Assembly: GCA_014529385.2 (NCBI GenBank)
Contig: CM043968.1
Coordinates: 4,948,001-5,008,000, forward strand
DNA: 60,000 nt
Direction of reading: 5' to 3'
Source of the DNA: Adiantum capillus-veneris
Lineage: Eukaryota > Streptophyta > Polypodiopsida > Polypodiales > Pteridaceae
Shown here: piece by piece, positions 11,378 through 23,608 of the stretch
Layout of the letters: every line of letters starts with the position of its first letter
Numbering within the stretch: position 1 is the stretch's first letter
The notes under the pieces: model-generated
Databases searched by the model: none
The model's input: the letters and a program-made list of their open reading frames with translations, nothing else
Told to the model about the DNA's origin: nothing
Made by a program: the position numbers and the translations under genes

Positions 11378-11870
11378 GGCTCCTGTTCAGTGAATAGAGT
11401 GTCAAAGTTAGCAGATTTGTCGTCTTTTTCTCTGAAATGTCCTTGAGTTTGAAATGCTGACAATTTTGGTCCAATTTGCTTCAAGTCAATTTTTGAACAA
11501 GCATAGATGCATAAAAACATGCAAGGAACAAAACTGTAAAGTCCAAACAAAATTTTGCAACCAAATTAAACAATCGTGATTATTTACAGTGAGTATTTTT
11601 TTCAACATTTTGCAAACTTGGCATCACAGGCTTGAAGTATATACCAAATACATACTCTGAGTGAAATATGGGCTCATTTGGATGCATAGGGTGAAAATGG
11701 TACCAGATTTTGGTTTTAGGTCTCTGAAACAGTAGATATAATAGAAATTTGAGATTTTGAGCTCCAAAGGGGCTCCAAATTGGTTCAAACTTGGCTAGTG
11801 GACTTAACACATCATGTACTTTGGATGTATGATGGCAAAATATCAAAATTTCTCCATTTTGGCTAAAAAG

Positions 11871-11890
11871 TAAATAATCGCGATTATTAA
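11871..11890. repeat. 20-bp palindrome, 3' spacer copy
   Basis: TAAATAATCGCGATTATTAA, one base off the perfect palindrome at 27972. Neighbours at 11568 and 12155 are further variants. Confidence 0.85.
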
Positions 11891-12154
11891 CATTTCTATC
11901 AAAATCAACATTTTTTTGTACAAATTGATTTTAGGCATTGTATAGACCGTGTGTATGTGCTATGAGGTGATTTGGATCAAGAAATGTGGTCCATAACCCA
12001 AAAATTGACTTGAAAAGACTTCTTTGCGTTTTCTGGCAATTTTCCAAGTTATAGGTGCTCATTTCGGCTCATACTTGATTTTGGGCATGTAATAGGTGTG
12101 TACACATGATAGGTGAGGTGATGATACAATTTCCAAGCAAAAATAGTGCAAAAG

Positions 12155-12174
12155 TAAATAATCGCAATTATTTA
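12155..12174. repeat. 20-bp palindrome variant, 3' spacer
   Basis: TAAATAATCGCAATTATTTA, one change from the perfect form and 284 bp from the copy at 11871. Confidence 0.85.
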
Positions 12175-13596
12175 CAGCAGTCATAAATTTTTTGCAAAAC
12201 TTACAAATTTTGACCTAAACACATTCTATACACCTAAAACAAGTCCTGAATTGAATTTGGTCAAGTTTGGTCCTGCCGACATCACTTTGTGCTTTGTCGA
12301 CTTTGAAATCTCTGATTTCTGTGACTATACTGCCTGTTGGATTGGTCAGTCAATTTTGAGGCTTTGGACTTGTCCGCAACATAGTCGTGAAGCAGCTCAT
12401 CTAATTCTGGCTCATTTGGAGTCATTTTGACCCCATTTGTCGAATTTGACGCTTTGTAGCCTTTGAGCCGTTTTTAGCTTTTTGAGGGCTTTGCTTGATT
12501 GATTTCACTAAACCAATCATATACATTGTTTATGAACTCGTAAGCAAGCTCTTTGTGGAGTCAGATCGGAATTCTGGCATCTGCCAAAAACCTAGATTTT
12601 CTACTGGGGACCCCCTCAACCCCTGCCGAATTGTCAACTAATGATATAGAAAGGTTCTATCATACTAGCGCATGTTACTGTTCAAATCCCATCTGATTTG
12701 GTTGAGCTGACAGGCCGCTATGGTCAATTTTTGGTCGTAGGTCTTCGTGCACTTCTCGGTTTCTAGGGTTTTTTCTAGGGGTTTAGACTAGCTACCGGCC
12801 GTACAAAATGAATCATTGACGAGTAAAGAACTTACCCCTCATGTCTCATGTGACATGGCACTAAAAACGGGCAACTGTAGACTCCGAAAAAGACACGCGA
12901 AAGAGGTCAAAAAGCTCTCTCTGCAAAGGCCACAAGTGGAAATGAGGTGGTTTTTGCCTACCTTGGATATCTATACCCAGACTTCCCGAACCAATTTTCC
13001 CCAAATTCCCCCATTAGTCCTACTAGGCCATGAAATCTATGTTAGACTCAAAAATTTCCTTGATCGGATTCTTGTAGCTCATTCTGCAAGAATTTTGCAA
13101 AAGTAGGCCCAATTGGCCACCTAATTTAGGCTTCCCGCTTCCATCTTCTGATTTCATTAAAAAAAATTGTGCTTGTCTGCCTCGTCTTTCTGATCACCAT
13201 TGTGTCTTCCGTTTTTCCATCTGAGATCTCTTGCTATTTATTATTGATTTTTGGCCTGTTTATTGAAAAAAATCAAGGAAAATAATAAAATGCTCTAAAA
13301 AAGTAAAGTGAAAATCCAATAATTAAGAAAATCCATTGAAAAACACAATTTAATAGTTTTGTTTTCTATTTTTAAGTCTCATTATCAATAAAAATGATAA
13401 AAATTATCCAAAAAGGACTTTTTTTATGATTTTCTGATAGTATATACACTATTTACACTCATCGGGAAGATATTATCAATGGATTTTCCCTTGATGATGA
13501 ATTATAAGGGCATTATTAGGTAATTTTGCAAAAAATCACACGTTAACATCAAACTTTTTCCTCCCTCTTCAAACATTGTCCTTGATTACTTAGTAC

Positions 13597-15855
13597 TTAG
13601 TGCCCTTCCACCCCTCCTAAATGGCGTACTCCGAGATGACTGTGTGCATGGGTTGAACAATCGTGTCTATGCATAGCCGTGGTTGGCTCTACCATGCTTT
13701 GAAGATCAATGCAATTCAAATCACTATGCTGTGCAAGAGCTGGGTCTTGAGTAATTAACTCAAGGGTTTCTGATGTCGAGGTTTTCTGCTGATGTCTTAC
13801 AAAGAGCAAATCTTGTAGCTTGTGTGCTCTCTGTTTGATTGTACCATTAGGATGCTTCAGCACGCTGATTTCTTGAGCTGTTGGTAGCACTTTTAGTTGA
13901 TATCGAGCTTTTTCTCGCCATTGGTAGCTTGGTCTGCTTAGTGATGTATGGTGTGATGGAGTCTTTTGACACTTAACTCGCCAGTGCTTGATTGGTTTTA
14001 CGGTTTGTGGAGAAGATAAGTGCTCCTTTTTCTTCCAAACCAATTTCATGTTAGGTTCCTTATTCGGAGATGCTCGTCTCTGTGTTTTAACCCTTGGAAC
14101 CTTCTTTTGTTATGTCAGTGAAGTTTTAGGCACCCAGATTTGGATCGGTTTATCCTTAAGCTGTGCTTTTGGTACCCAAATTTGCTTGAATCCTTGCATG
14201 CTACTTGTAGTAGCATTTTCTTGTCGAGGGGATGGAGAAGATTGATTACTTCGTGGTTTGGTCTGCTGATAGCTTCCATTCCATTCCTCTTTGCTTGGTA
14301 CAACTGGAACAATGAGTTGCCCGCCTTTAGGTGATAGCTTGAGCTGATTTGTATCCCAATCTGATACTGCTTTGTATGTCCGCATCCAGGGAATTCCGAG
14401 AATCATCATCTCATTCATGTGTTCATTTGGTAAGCATACAAACTCATGAGGACATGAACATCCATGTACTATCACGTTCAAGTTGACTACTCCCAATGTT
14501 GGGGTTGGATTCTTGTTGCATCCTTTGATTGTCGCTATTCTTGCTGTCAATGCTTGACTTGTTGTCTTTTTGTATGTAGAATAACTGACTGCATTTACTC
14601 TAGCCCCTATGTCGACGAAAGCATTGGTGCTATGATTGTTGAGCTGTACTTTGATACGCAGGTCCAATCCGTCTAACCAGTCATCATCTGTTGAAACTGA
14701 ATCTTTAGGTAATTTCCATTGTCGGTCATCTATTTCCAGAGTGTTGATGGGAATCGGTATTTGTTGATTCTTGATAGCAGCTTTCCATTTGAGTACCCGA
14801 AGCCGAGCTTCCTCTTGGGCTTCATCAATAATCTGCTGTCGTTTAATCTTTCTTTGTTTGGCTGCATGCATTCTTTCTAGCAATTCATTGGTTAGCGGAA
14901 AATTGTATTTCTTTAAACAACATCCATTAATCCAATTAGCCATTGGTTCAACATCTAGGGTGGACAATTTTACTGCTCCACTTGGAGATACATCTTCAAT
15001 GGTAAACGGTCTGTTTCCCTTTTTCTTAAACTTGGAAATGTGTTGCTTAAGGGAATAGATTAAAACTAAGTCCCCTTTCTTGAAGATTTTTGTGATTAAG
15101 TGGGAATCAAAAACCTGTTTTTGTTTGCGCTTTTGTGCATAGATGTGAGCTACAGCAGTTAGCCTTTGCTCATCTACCTTTTCCAAATCTTCCAGTCTTT
15201 CTGACGATTCATGTCCAATCCACTCAAGATTCCATGCTACCCTTAATGTTGGCAATAGAGATTCTATTGGCAGTATGGCCTCAAGACCATAAACAAGGTT
15301 AAAGGGTGTAGCATCTAAAGTTGTTTTAAATAAAACTCGATAAGCCCATAGAGCAACATGGAGATTCATTTCCCAGTTTGTCCTTCCTGAACTAACCACT
15401 TTAGTCAACACCGAGCTAAGAATTTTGTTCATATGCTGAGCTTGTCCGTTTGCTTGTGGGTGATAAAGGGCTAATTTGTTATGGATGACCATAAACTCAT
15501 TAAGCAAATACTCGATTACCTCATTGAGGAAATGAATTCCCCGATCACTAACAATTTCTATCGGTAGTCCATATCTCGTGAATACATACTCATATAAGAA
15601 TGCAGCAGTGGTTCTGGCTTCATTCTTTTGAGTTGCTTTAGCCTCGGCCCACTTGGTCAAATAGTCCATAGCTATAATGATATATTGAGCTTGGGTTCTA
15701 TAAGCAGGTTGCTGTATTGGCCCAACAAAATCTATACCCCATTTTGCGAAAGCTCTAGCCCCCATCATTGGTCTTAAGGGCATGCTATCTACACGTGTTG
15801 GCATTTTTGCTCGTTGACAAGCATCACCTTCGAACATATTCTTTAGCATCTGCAA
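13597..15855 (-). pseudogene. Gypsy pol cassette A: integrase core plus C-terminal retropepsin-like domain
   Basis: This frame begins after the integrase zinc finger and reads the catalytic core (WGIDFVGPI, DYLTKWAEA, SDRGIHF, YHPQANGQAQHMNKIL), then an SH3-like C-terminal region ending KQRKIKRQQ. The third catalytic acid of D-D-E is replaced by Gln (NGQAQ). Downstream in the same frame is a second retropepsin-like fold: NAFVDIGARVNAVSYSTY (first Asp at 14611-14613, DIGA in place of DTGA) and MMILGIPWMRTYKAVSDWD. A basic tail with repeated IWVPK motifs follows. A single TAA at 14110-14112 is followed by more of the same frame to 13597. A protease fold after integrase is not the usual gypsy order. 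Confidence 0.8.
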
Positions 15856-16276
15856 AAAGTGTTGGCCACCATATGCCTACCGTCAAGATTGGTCTTGCGG
15901 TGGTCTCACTAGAAAAGTGACCTGCAGCTAATCCAGCATGTGCTTGTTCTATAATCAAAATATACCCGTCTTCATTTGCACAAAGATGCAAGTTTTGATC
16001 CTTACCTCTCCGATACAATTGATTCCCAATAAGAGCATAGTCTCTTGCTTCAGTTTCAATTGCTCTTTGACGGTGTTTACTCATATCCTCATGAAATGTT
16101 CGGCTCGATAAGTAAGTAAACAGATAGTTACTCCACTTAGGAATAGGTGACATTTGAAACAATGTTACATGAGCTATGGGTGTTTGTTTTTGACATTGAG
16201 GAAAATCCTTTACAAAAGATCGAACATCGCTCCTCATAGTCGACCAAAATACTCCAAATCTCCAAATTTGTTGCAT
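15824..16276 (-). pseudogene. Gypsy cassette A: integrase zinc-binding (HHCC) region
   Basis: It reads HAGLAAGHFSSETTARPIL, then WWPTLFADAKEYVRR, the H-H half and spacer of the integrase HHCC domain. A frameshift near 15840 separates it from CDACQRAKMPTR, which is intact in cassette B (20413-20655). It lies between the RNase H and integrase core, the normal order. Confidence 0.8.
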
Positions 16277-16330
16277 AGTTTGGTCTTCCGCAAAGTAAAT
16301 TCCTACTATGGTAACATGTGCTTGACTTAG

Positions 16331-16684
16331 CTACTGTTCTTTTTCTTCAGGATTAATGCATAAGAGCAATATCCCATCTCGATTTCTTTTGTATAGCTGA
16401 CCAGCTAGTAATTGATACATAGCCAATTCCTCGATTAATCCTATCGTAATAGGAAGTGGTATTTGTGAATCCACTAGAGCTATTGTCATCAATGACACAA
16501 TGTTTTCCGACCATCGAGGTATCATCTCCACGGAGAACAAATAGGCATCTGGTAGATCATCGTCTACCCCTTTAGGTGATTCTCCTGAAACAATCCTTGA
16601 CAAATGATATGCTCGTTGATATGTAGTGTCCTTTTTTACAACCATAGTGAAATCAAATTCTAGAAGAATGATGAACCATCTCAC
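16331..16684 (-). pseudogene. Gypsy cassette A: RNase H end and integrase linker
   Basis: Reads RWFIILLEFDFTMVVKKDTT followed by the connection to integrase. This matches the C-terminal part of gypsy RNase H, where the RW...L.EFDF segment is typical. It is separated from the RT frame by stops and a frameshift near 16690-16760. Confidence 0.75.
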
Positions 16685-16761
16685 TATTCTTCATGTGCTG
16701 CATGGCTTGTTGACCAAGTACAACAAGGCTTGGTGGTCTACAAAGAACACAAACTTGTTGG

Positions 16762-17535
16762 CTAAGGGTAATGTCTATACTTTTTAATGGCATAGATCAT
16801 TCCTAATCCTTCCCTTTCATTGGTGGTGTAATTCTTTTTCGCCATGTTCAACTGTCGGCTAGCATAAGAAATAGGAAAGTCAATTTTCTCGTCTCCTAGT
16901 TGAGCTAGTATACAACCAATAGCAAAATTGGAAGCATCTACATGTATGTGGAATATCTTATTCCAATCTGATGCTTTCAAACCCGGAGCTGAGGTGAGAG
17001 CTTGCTTAAGCTTCATGAAGGATTCTTCACATGCCTCGATCCACTCAAAGTGTATAATCAAGCTATACATGGGTTTTGCAATTATAGCGTACATGTAGAT
17101 GAACCGTCTGTAATATCCACAATGCCCCATGAAGGCTTGTACCCCCTTGACTGTTGTTGGTCTAGGCAAATTAGCAATGACATGAATCTTCTCAATATCA
17201 GTAGCTATGTCATTTTTAAACACTATATGTCCAAGAATTTTCCCTTGTCTACTCATGAATGTGCAACTTTTAGGATTTAAGCAAATCCTATTAAGTCTAC
17301 ATTTTTTGAATACCTTTTTGAGGTGTTTAAAATGATCAGCCCAGATTGATGAATATACGCATAGATCATCCATATATACTTCTAAGAATTTCCCAAGATA
17401 TTCTTTAAAATCATGGCTCATCAACCTTTGAAATGTGGCCGGAGCATTAGTTAACCCAAACGGCCTAACCCGATAGGCAAAAATACCCCATTCTATTGCA
17501 AAAGCAGTTTTATGCTGATCTTTTAGGTCAACCAA
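16762..17535 (-). pseudogene. Gypsy cassette A: reverse transcriptase and RNase H core
   Basis: RT motifs: FAYRVRPFGLTNAPATFQRL, then FLEVYMDDLCVYSS with the catalytic YMDD, then KGVQAFMGHCGYYRRFI. RNase H follows with FHIHVDASNFAIGCILAQ, the SYASRQLNMAKKNYTTNERE segment and YAIKKYRHY. The N-terminal RT motifs lie in the next frame (17523-18368), so one frameshift occurs inside the SFLDGF...YNQ region. YMDD is intact. Confidence 0.9.
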
Positions 17536-18368
17536 AAGTTGATTGTATCTCGAAAGCCATCTAAGAAGCTATAAGCTTCTTTTCCTACAACTCGTTCTAA
17601 AACATGCTCAGTGATTGGAAGAGGAAAGTTGTCCCTAATGGTAGTTGCATTCACCTTTTTGAGATTAACACATACTCGTAATTTTCCATTCTTCTTGGGT
17701 ACTACCACAATTGGAGACACCCAATATGTGTGTTCAATTTCGTAAATGAATTCGGCTTCCTTTAGTTTTTCAATCTCTTCTTTTATCTTCCTGGCAAATG
17801 TTTCATTATACGTGTATGGCCTTTGTCTACTTGGTTTCGCATCATCTCTCATGGGTATGGTATGTTGACAGATTTCTGGATCAACACCCTTGAGATCCTT
17901 GTAAGACCAAGTGAAGATATCTCGGTATTCCTTTAGCAAGCTCAGCAAGAGCTCTTCTTCTTCTTCTGTTAGGTCATTCATAATGTAAGCAAGTCTACGC
18001 TCTTCTCCTGGTTCAGTCAGGTATATCTTTTTAGCGTTTTCAGGCCCTTCGTAGGACTCGCCCTGTTTTCGTAGTTCTCTAACAGGTTGTTCGACTATGA
18101 TTTTTTGATTTTGGAGAGTATACTTTTTGTAATGGGATGGAACACTCATTACGTCCTTACCATCCTCTTTCGTGGTTTCCATTTCGATCGTTTTTATCTC
18201 CTTTAGAGCTTTTTTCAACTCTTGATATTTATTTTTTTGCTTGACTCGGGTCATGAGTGGTTTTTTATCATGTGGGTTTGCTTGAGTATCCTTCCTTGAT
18301 TTTCTCGATGTTTTAGACATTTCTGATTTTTTGTTTGAAGGATATCTGCCATTGATTTTGTCCTTCAC
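17523..18368 (-). pseudogene. Gypsy cassette A: protease-RT linker and RT N-terminus
   Basis: A basic, charged linker leads into WVSPIVVVPKKNGKLRVCVN and YSFLDGF, the first motifs (fingers and first catalytic Asp) of gypsy RT. The frame then runs off near 17523, where it overlaps the downstream RT frame. The homologous sequence in cassette B is 22235-22570, more damaged. Confidence 0.85.
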
Positions 18369-18386
18369 ACAATCATTTGCATCTAT

Positions 18387-18920
18387 CTACATCAAGAATT
18401 GTGTTCTACTGGAGATTGATGGCATAGGTCGTGTTTTTACGTTTCTAGTGTCTCTTTTTCGTCTATACCATTGTTTTCTTCTCAATTTCTGGTTGGGAGA
18501 GTCAAAAAACTTTTTCTCCCCTTCTTTCAAGAGTATCTTAGCTCTCATATGTTCTTTTTCTGACCCCGAACCTTCTGAGATGGCTGAGTGTTCATCTAAC
18601 TCATATGTTGCATCGTAGTAGAGGTCTAAAAAGACTTGTTGAGTTTTCATCACGTCCTTGGGTTCCTCATCTTCGTCTTCAATGTTGAGGGTTGAAATCA
18701 TTTGGATGGGAATTATGTCCTAGCCATCCTCATTGCAAAATTGAGTAGACATAGACGTATTCACACATACATCCATGGTTGCTAAGATTTGAGTCCACTT
18801 GAATGGCTCAAACAAATGCTCTGGAAAGGGTTCGGGTACATAGGCTTCGTCTGTGCAGTCTTTTCTAGAATACATTCTTCTCATTTTAAACTTCCATTTT
18901 CTGAAGCTCCACACATCCAA
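18387..18920 (-). pseudogene. Gypsy cassette A: acidic linker between protease and RT
   Basis: Two open stretches (MISTLNIEDEDEEPKD and MDVWSFRKWKFKMRR) with no catalytic motif. They match 23003-23608 of cassette B closely, so this is a conserved part of the polyprotein. Stops and frameshifts break it. Confidence 0.65.
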
Positions 18921-19435
18921 ATAGGAGTGTCTTTGTTTAACCAGGATGGAAGCTTAGTTTCAATCGAAAAGACTGAATCAAACTCTTGTATGGGTGTTTT
19001 CAAGACATCTCTATAAGTGTGATCTTTTAGATTTACTTTTGTTATAGATCCCACTTGCTTCAAGTATAGATAATTGTTTCCCCAATCTTGGATAAGTTGT
19101 ACCTGTCGCATGAAAGGTCTTCTCAATATAATTTCATAATTGAGTTTTTTCCCAAAGTCTACTATGGCAAAAGTGTGTTGATATTCAATTCCACAAGAAT
19201 TGACTATCACCTTTTCAAGCATCCCTAATGGTCTCTCAATGTGTCTGTCAGCCAACTGCAATTTCATTCGAGTTTGTCTAATGGCTGGTTGTCCCCCGGA
19301 TTCCCATATTGCTTTCGTGGCTATGGCTATGCCTGCTTCACTATCCAGTATTGCCATGGTTTCAATGTCATTATATTTCATAGGGAGGGTGGTGTTTCCT
19401 TCTTCCCCTTCGTAATATTCTCCGACTTTGTTCAT
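18881..19435 (-). pseudogene. Gypsy cassette A: retropepsin-type protease with altered active site
   Basis: Reads YNDIETMAILDSEAGIAIAT, then LQLADRHIERPLGMLEKVIV, then IILRRPFMRQ and DWGNNYLYLK. These are the flap, hydrophobic-hydrophobic-Gly and C-terminal segments of plant gypsy proteases. The catalytic D-S/T-G is D-S-E: one G to A transition turns Gly into Glu. Cassette B has the same change. The frame is continuous with the integrase end of cassette B except for one TGA. Confidence 0.82.
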
Positions 19436-19444
19436 AGGAACATA

Positions 19445-20071
19445 TCAAATCTGTTTGTTGTCCATTTCGACCTGCTGTCGTTTAATCCTTCTTTGCTTGG
19501 CTGCATGCATTCTTTCTAGCAATTCATTGGTTAGTGGCAGATTGTATTTCTTTAAACGACATCCACTAAACCAATTAGCCATTGGTTCACCATCTAGGGT
19601 GGACAATTTTACTACTCCACTTGGAGATACATCTTCAAAGATAAACTCTCCGTTTTCCTTTTTCTTAAACTTGGAAATGTGTTGCTTAAGGGAATAGATT
19701 AAAACTAAGTCCCCTTTCTTGAAGATTTTTGTGATTAAGTGGGAATCAAAAACCTGTTTTTGTTTGCGCTTTTGTGCATAGATGTGAGCTACAGCAGTTA
19801 GCCTTTGCTCATCTACCTTTTCCAAATCTTCCAGTCTTTCTGACGATTCATGTCCAATCCACTCAAGATTCCATGCTACCCTTAATGTTGGCAATAGAGA
19901 TTCTATTGGCAGTATGGCCTCAAGACCATAAACAAGGTTAAAGGGTGTAGCATCTAAAGTTGTTTTAAATAAAACTCGATAAGCCCATAGAGCAACATGG
20001 AGATTCATTTCCCAGTTTGTCCTTCCTGAACTAACCACTTTAGTCAACACCGAGCTAAGAATTTTGTTCAT
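19445..20071 (-). pseudogene. Gypsy cassette B: integrase C-terminal half
   Basis: From MNKILSSVLTKVV to KQRRIKRQQ, nearly identical to cassette A, then MDNKQI and a TGA at 19445-19447. The frame after the TGA is that of the cassette A protease (VPMNKVGEYYEGEE), so the two cassettes were fused in frame. The stretch 19657-20085 shows no difference from 15018-15446. Confidence 0.85.
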
Positions 20072-20083
20072 ATGCTGAGCTTG

Positions 20084-20655
20084 TCAGTTTGCTTGTGGGT
20101 GATAAAGGGCTAATTTGTTATGGATGACCATAAACTCATTAAGCAAATACTCAATTACCTCATTAAGGAAATGAGTTCCCCGATCACTAACAATTTCTAT
20201 TGGCAGTCCATATCTCATGAATACATACTCATATAAGAATGCAGTAGTGGTTCTGGCATCATTATTTTGAGTTGCTTTAGCCTCGGCCCACTTGGTCAAA
20301 TAGTCCGTAGCTATAATGATAAATTGAGCTTGGGTTCTATAAGCAGGTGGCTGTATTGGCCCAACAAGATCTATACCCCATTTTGCGAAAGCTCTAGCCC
20401 CCATCATTGGTCTTAAGGGCATGCTATACGTGTTGGCATTTTTGCTCGTTGACAAGCATCACACCTTCGAACATATTCTTTGGCACTTGCAAAAAGTGTT
20501 GGCCACCATATGCCTGCCATCAAGATTGCTCTTGCAGTGGTCTCACTAGAAAAATGACCTCCAGCTAATCCAGCATGTGTTTGTTCTATAATCAGAATAT
20601 ACTCGACTTTATTTGCACAAAGACGCAAATGTTGATCTTTACCTCTCCGATACAA
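20084..20655 (-). pseudogene. Gypsy cassette B: integrase zinc finger and catalytic core
   Basis: Two overlapping frames. 20413-20655 has HAGLAGGHFSSETTARAIL and YVRRCDACQRAKMPTR, a full HHCC finger. 20084-20455 has WGIDLVGPI, DYLTKWAEA and SDRGTHFLNEV and stops at a TGA where cassette A has Gly (AN-G-QAQ). A frameshift near 20430 separates the two. Confidence 0.82.
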
Positions 20656-20842
20656 TTGGTTCCCAATAAGAGCATAGTCTCTTGCTTCAGTTTAACAGAT
20701 AGTTACTCCAGTTAGGAACATGTGACATTTGAAACAATGTTATATGAGGTATGGGTGTTTGTTTTTGACATTGAGGAAAATCCTTTACAAAAGATCAAAC
20801 ATCACTCCTCATGGTCGGCCAAAATACTCCAAGTCTCAAAAT

Positions 20843-21259
20843 TCATTGCATAGTTTGGTCTTCCGCAAAGCAAAGTCCTACTATGGTAACATGTGCTTGA
20901 CTTAGGTACTGTTTTTTTTCTTCAAGATTAATGCATAAGAGCAATATTCCATCTGGATTTCTTTTGTATCGCCTACCAGCTAATAATTGATACATAGCCA
21001 ATTGCTCAATTAATCCGATCATAATAGGAAGTGGTATTTGGGAATCCACTTGAGCTATTGTCATCAATGACACCATGTATTCCGACCATCGAGGTATCAT
21101 TTCCACGAAGAACAAATAGGTATCTGGTAGATCGTTGTCTACCCCTTTAGGAGATTCTCTTGAAACAATCCTTGACAAATGATTTGCTCGTTTATATGTA
21201 GTGCCCTTTTTTATAACCACAATGAAATCAAATTCCAGAAGAATGATGAACCATCTCAC
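20843..21259 (-). pseudogene. Gypsy cassette B: RNase H end and integrase linker
   Basis: Begins RWFIILLEFDFIVVIKKGTT and matches 16331-16684 residue by residue with scattered changes. Same role as in cassette A. Confidence 0.75.
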
Positions 21260-21378
21260 TATTCTTCATGTGCTGCATGGCTTGTTGACCAAATACAACA
21301 AAGCTTGGTGGTCTACAAAGAACACAAACTTGTTGGCTAATAGGTAATATCTATACTTTTTAACGGCATAGATCATTC

Positions 21379-22101
21379 CTAATCCTTCCCTTTCGGTGGT
21401 TTCTTTTCCGCCATGTTCAATTGTCGGCTAGCATAAGAAATAGGAAAGTCAATTTTCCCGTCTCCTGGTTGAGCTAGTATACAACCGATAGCTAAATTGG
21501 AAGCATTTACATGTATGTGGAATATCTTATTCCAATTTGGTGCTTTCAATATTGGAGCTAAGGTGAGAGCTTGCTTAAGCTTCATGAAGGATTCTTCACA
21601 TGCCTCGGTCCACTCAAAGTGTGTAATCAAGCTATACATGGGTTTTGCAATTATAGCGTACATCCGTCTATAAAATCCACAATGCCCCATGAAGGCTTGT
21701 ACGCTGTTGACTATTGTTGGTCTAGGCAAATCAATAATGATATGAATTTTTTCAATATCAGTAGCTATGCCATTTTTAGATACTATATGTCCAAGAATTT
21801 TTCCTTGATTACCCATGAATGTGCACTTTTCAAGATTTAAGCAAATCCTATAAAGTCTACATTTTTCGAATACCTTTTTGAGGTGTTCAAAATGATAAGC
21901 CCGGATTGATGAATGTACGCATAGATCATCCATATATACTTCTAAAAATTTCCTAAGATATTCTTTAAAAGCATGGCTCATCAACCTTTGAAATGTGGCT
22001 AAAGCATTAGTTAACTCAAACGGCATAAGCCGATAGGAAAATATACCCCATTCTGTTGCAAAAGCAGTTTTATGCTGACCTTTTGGGTCAACCAATCCCA
22101 A
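21379..22101 (-). pseudogene. Gypsy cassette B: reverse transcriptase and RNase H core
   Basis: Contains FSYRLMPFELTNALATFQRL, FLEVYMDDLCVHSS and VQAFMGHCGFYRR, then FHIHVNASNLAIGCILAQ. In RNase H the first catalytic Asp is Asn (HVNAS versus HVDAS in cassette A). The end is shortened by a deletion in the TTNERE region. YMDD is intact. Confidence 0.87.
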
Positions 22102-22234
22102 AAAGCCATCTAAGAAGCTTTAAGCTTTTTTTCCTGCAACTCGTTCTAAAACATGCTCAGTGATTGGAAGAGGAAAGTTGTCTCTAATGGTAGCTGAATT
22201 CACCTTTTTGAGATTAACACACACTCGTAATTTT

Positions 22235-22570
22235 TCATTCTTCTTGGGTTACTACCACAATTGGAGACACCCAATCTATGTGTTCAATTTCGTAAATGAA
22301 TTCGGCTTCCTTTAGTTTTTCAATCTCTTCTTTTATCTTCCTGGCAAATGTTTCATTATACGTGTATGGTCTTTGTCTACTTGGTTTCGCATCATCTCTC
22401 ATAGGTATGGTATGTTGATAGATTTCTGGATCAACACCCTTGAGATCCTTGTAAGACCAAGTGAAGATATCTTGGTATTCCTTTAGCAATTTTAGCAAAA
22501 GCTCTTCTTCTTCTTCTGTTAGGTCATTTGCAATGTAAGCAAGTTTAGGCTCTTCTCCTAGTTCAGCCAT
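22235..22570 (-). pseudogene. Gypsy cassette B: RT N-terminal fragment
   Basis: Reads LTEEEEELLLKLLKEYQDIF, HTIPMRDDAKPSRQRPYTYN and WVSPIVVV, then a frameshift inside the PKKNGK motif. It matches 17650-18010 of cassette A. Confidence 0.8.
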
Positions 22571-23002
22571 GTCTATCTTTTTAGCGTTTTCAGGCCCTTC
22601 ATAGGAGTCGCCCTGTTTTCGTAGTTCCCTAATAGGTTGTTCGACTATTATTTTTTGATCTTGGAGAGTACACTTTTTGTAATGGGATGGGACACTATTA
22701 CATCCTTACCATCCTCTTCCGTGGTTTCCATTTCAGTCGTATTCCTTTAGAGCTTTTTTCAACTCTTGATATTTCTTTTTCCGCTCAACTCGGGTCATGA
22801 GTGGTTTCTTATCCTGTGGGTTTGCTTGAGTATCCTTCCTTGTTTTTCTCGATGTTTTAGACATTTTTGAATTTCTGTTTGCAGGATATATGCCAGTGAT
22901 TTTGTCCTTGACACAATCATTTGCATCTATCTACATCAGGAATTGAGTTCCACTGGAGACTGATGGCATAAGTCGTGTTTTCATGTTTCTAGTGTCTCTT
23001 TT

Positions 23003-23608
23003 TCATCTATACCATTTTTGTCTTCTTGATTTCCGGTTGGGAAAGTCAAAAAACTTTTCCTCTCCTCCTTTCAAGAGTAGATTAGCCCTCACGTGTTCTT
23101 TTTCTGACCCCGAACCTTCCGAGGTAGCTGAGTGTTCATCTAACTCGTTAGTTGCATCGTAGTAGAGGTCTGAAAAGATTTGTTGAGCTTTCATCAAGTC
23201 CTTGGGTTCCTCATCTTCATCTTCAATGTTGAGGGTTGAAATTATTTGGATAGGAATTATGTCATAGCCATCCTCATTGCAAAATTGAGTAGGCATAGAC
23301 GTATTTACACATACATCCATGGTCACTAAAATTTGAGTCCACTCGAATGGTTCAAACAAATGCTCTGGAAAGGATTAAGGTACATAGGCTTCGTCTGTGC
23401 AGTCCCTTTCTAGAATACATTCTTCTCGTTTTAAGCTTCCGTTTTCTGAAGCTCCACATATCCAAATAGGAGTGTCTTTGTTTAACCGGGATGGAAGCTT
23501 AGTTTCAGTCGAAGAGACTGAATCAAACTCTTGTATGGGTGTTTTCAAAACATCTCTATAAGTGTGATCTTTTAGATTTACTCTTGTTATAGATCCCACT
23601 TGCTTCAA
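23003..23608 (-). pseudogene. Gypsy cassette B: protease-RT linker fragments
   Basis: Two open stretches (23003-23359 and 23375-23608) homologous to 18387-19000. The second starts LKQVGSITRVNLKDHTYRDV, the end of the protease domain in cassette A. A nonsense change separates them near 23374. Confidence 0.7.

Larger units (their letters stand above)
11400..13596 (-). other. Gypsy non-coding spacer with palindromic repeats
   Basis: An AT-rich region with no convincing ORF on either strand. It holds three copies of a TAAATAATCGCGATTATTTA-like palindrome (11568-11590, 11871-11890, 12155-12174) spaced ~300 and ~285 bp apart. The rest (12200-13596) shows nothing recognisable. Confidence 0.65.
14833..19468 (-). 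repeat. Duplicated pol cassette, unit A
   Basis: About 4.64 kb homologous throughout to unit B (19472-24012). The left edge is at CTGCTGTCGTTTAAT (14833), the right edge at TTGTTGTCCATTT (19468). On the coding strand unit A is the downstream copy. Confidence 0.88.
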
